A program made the position numbers and the translations under genes. A stretch of DNA of 64,000 nt from Pseudomonas sp. St316 (GTDB taxonomy: Bacteria > Pseudomonadota > Gammaproteobacteria > Pseudomonadales > Pseudomonadaceae): positions 2,852,001 through 2,916,000 of the forward strand of contig NZ_AP021901.1 in NCBI RefSeq assembly GCF_018325905.1, in the 5' to 3' direction. Below the pieces are notes generated by a model. It ran no database searches. It was not told the origin of the DNA and saw only the letters and a list, made by a program, of their open reading frames with translations. Of the stretch, positions 62,741 to 64,000 are shown piece after piece (within the stretch, counting starts at the first letter, position 1; each line of letters begins with the position of its first letter).

Positions 62741-64000
62741 AAGGGGTCAGATACCCACGTCATTGGCGCAAGGCTGCACCGCTGTTGTTGCTCGCGTTGA
62801 GTGCGTGCAACAACACGCCACCCGCGTCGCAGTCACCCTTGCTGGTGGACAGTGAGTTGGGCATTCCGTTGGGCAGTACCCAACGCAGCGGCGATGCATT
62901 GCTCGATCGCCAGCGGGCCCAGGACCTGCGTGAACGCAAGCCAGCGGTGCGGCATCAGGTCGACCTCACCACCCGTGCCCGTGAGCCGCGTAGCAATACG
63001 CCAGCGCGCACGCCCCTGGGGGATCAGCCGGTGACGCTGAATTTCGTCGAGGCGGATATCCAGGCGGTGGCGCGGGCCTTGTCCCGTTCCACCGGCCAAC
63101 AGTTTCTGGTGGACCCGCGGGTCAAGGGCAACCTGACGCTGGTTTCCGAAGGCCAGGTCCCGGCCCACCAGGCCTACGACATGCTGCTGGCCGCGCTGCG
63201 CATGCAAGGCTTCAGCGTGGTGGACGTCGGCGGCGTCGCCCAGGTGGTGCCGGAGGCCGATGCCAAGCTGCTGGGCGGGCCGATCTACAGCGCCGACAAA
63301 CCGGCCGGCAACGGCATGCTCACCCGCACCTTTCGCCTGCAATACGAAAACGCCGTGAACCTGATCCCGGTGCTGCGACCGATCGTGTCGCCGAACAACC
63401 CGATCAATGCCTACCCGGGCAACAACACCATTGTCGTCACCGATTACGCCGAGAACCTGTCGCGGGTCGCGCAACTCATCGAAGGCATCGACACCCCAAG
63501 CGCCATCGACACCGACGTGGTGCCGGTCCACAACGGCATCGCCGTCGATATCGCGCAAATGGTCTCTGACTTGCTGGAAACCCAGGGCGGCGACCAGACC
63601 CAGAAGATCAACGTGATCGGCGACCCGCGCTCCAATTCCATCATCATCCGCGCGGGCAGCCCCGAGCGCACCGAGCTGGCGCGCAACCTGATCTACAAGC
63701 TCGACAACGCCCAGAACAATCCGAGCAACCTGCATGTGGTGTACCTGCGCAACGCCCAGGCCGGCAAACTGGCCCAGGCCCTGCGTGGTTTGCTCACCGG
63801 GGAAAGCGAAGGCGAGGGCAGCGACAACGCGCGCTCGGTGCTCAGTGGCATGGGTGGCAGCACCAACGGCCAGGGTGTGCAGGGCAGCAGTGGCGATGGC
63901 TCCAGCACCACCACCAGCGGCAGTGCGTCGACCAGTGGCAACGGCTACGCCCAAGGCAGCACCGGCACGACTTCCGCTTCGACGAAAAACGAACAGGGCA
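62737..64000 (+). CDS. hxcQ: Type II secretin HxcQ, lipoprotein (3'-truncated by window)
   Basis: Only the first ~421 codons are inside the window. AAGGA precedes the ATG. The signal peptide ends in a lipobox, LSAC, with Cys24, so it is a lipid-anchored secretin. This matches the self-piloting liposecretin HxcQ of P. aeruginosa. Domain N0 starts near residue 102 (VTLNFVEADIQAVARALS), followed by N1 (TFRLQYENAVNLIPVLRPIV) and N2/N3 regions. From about residue 370 there is a Gly/Ser/Thr-rich insertion typical of a disordered N3 loop. The channel domain lies outside the window. Confidence 0.93.
   Translation, partial: MKGVRYPRHWRKAAPLLLLALSACNNTPPASQSPLLVDSELGIPLGSTQRSGDALLDRQRAQDLRERKPAVRHQVDLTTRAREPRSNTPARTPLGDQPVTLNFVEADIQAVARALSRSTGQQFLVDPRVKGNLTLVSEGQVPAHQAYDMLLAALRMQGFSVVDVGGVAQVVPEADAKLLGGPIYSADKPAGNGMLTRTFRLQYENAVNLIPVLRPIVSPNNPINAYPGNNTIVVTDYAENLSRVAQLIEGIDTPSAIDTDVVPVHNGIAVDIAQMVSDLLETQGGDQTQKINVIGDPRSNSIIIRAGSPERTELARNLIYKLDNAQNNPSNLHVVYLRNAQAGKLAQALRGLLTGESEGEGSDNARSVLSGMGGSTNGQGVQGSSGDGSSTTTSGSASTSGNGYAQGSTGTTSASTKNEQG

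Overview
The window is chromosomal DNA from a Pseudomonas of the P. fluorescens group. The evidence is high G+C coding sequence with few gaps, Pseudomonas gene sets in familiar order (kguEKTD with ptxS, the 180-kDa NAD-glutamate dehydrogenase, vreAIR beside the hxc type II secretion genes), and many copies of the fluorescent-pseudomonad REP palindrome (core GAGCGAGCTTGCTCGC), mostly as inverted pairs (REPINs). I saw no rRNA, tRNA, CRISPR array, insertion sequence or phage gene.

Layout. 1-7 kb: end of a DUF2797 gene, pepN, and a secreted YCF48-like beta-propeller protein paired with an RND/MMPL transporter. 7-12 kb: a 1,569-residue dermonecrotic-toxin-like protein. 12-19 kb: a pentonate catabolic cluster (GntR/FCD regulator, IlvD/Edd dehydratase, divergent MFS importer, GguC/AraD1-type FAH protein, 2-oxoglutarate-semialdehyde dehydrogenase) with a paired operator candidate between the divergent units. 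19-22 kb: a DUF5629-like protein, a secreted lactonase-family protein, two very small secreted peptides, and a GST. 22-27 kb: sbcD-sbcC, overlapping with the GST gene. 27-34 kb: a tightly overlapping moxR-DUF58-DUF4381-batA-batB-batD operon. 34-36 kb: a low-GC ABC exporter of probable foreign origin. 36.5-42 kb: the 2-ketogluconate operon kguE-kguK-kguT-kguD with its repressor gene ptxS and two exact palindromic operators. 42-50 kb: a WG-repeat protein, a small acidic protein, gdhB. 50-54 kb: a secreted cupin, a small monooxygenase-fold protein, a MocR regulator divergent from an AhpD-like protein, and a small secreted protein. 54-64 kb: vreA-vreI-vreR (cell-surface signalling with an ECF sigma factor) and hxcW,U,P,V,T,X,Y,Z,Q. 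The secretin gene hxcQ is cut by the window end.

How parts fit together. Two separate loci import and break down sugar acids (pentonate-like, and 2-ketogluconate), as expected for pseudomonads that oxidise aldoses in the periplasm. A good Pho-box candidate lies just upstream of vreA. Together with the known PhoB control of vreAIR/hxc in P. aeruginosa, it suggests that this type II system is a phosphate-starvation secretion module.

The most unusual non-coding structure is at 56,261-57,247, between the convergent genes vreR and hxcW. It holds five tandem copies of a ~198-bp unit, each containing a complete REPIN, and two alternating variants follow an A-B-A-B-A pattern. A sequence companion of these REPINs recurs at 3.2 kb and 19 kb. 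Other unusual points are a REPIN nested inside another REP family at 44.3 kb, a REP that encodes the C-terminus of KguK, and a degenerate metal site in the BatB vWA domain.
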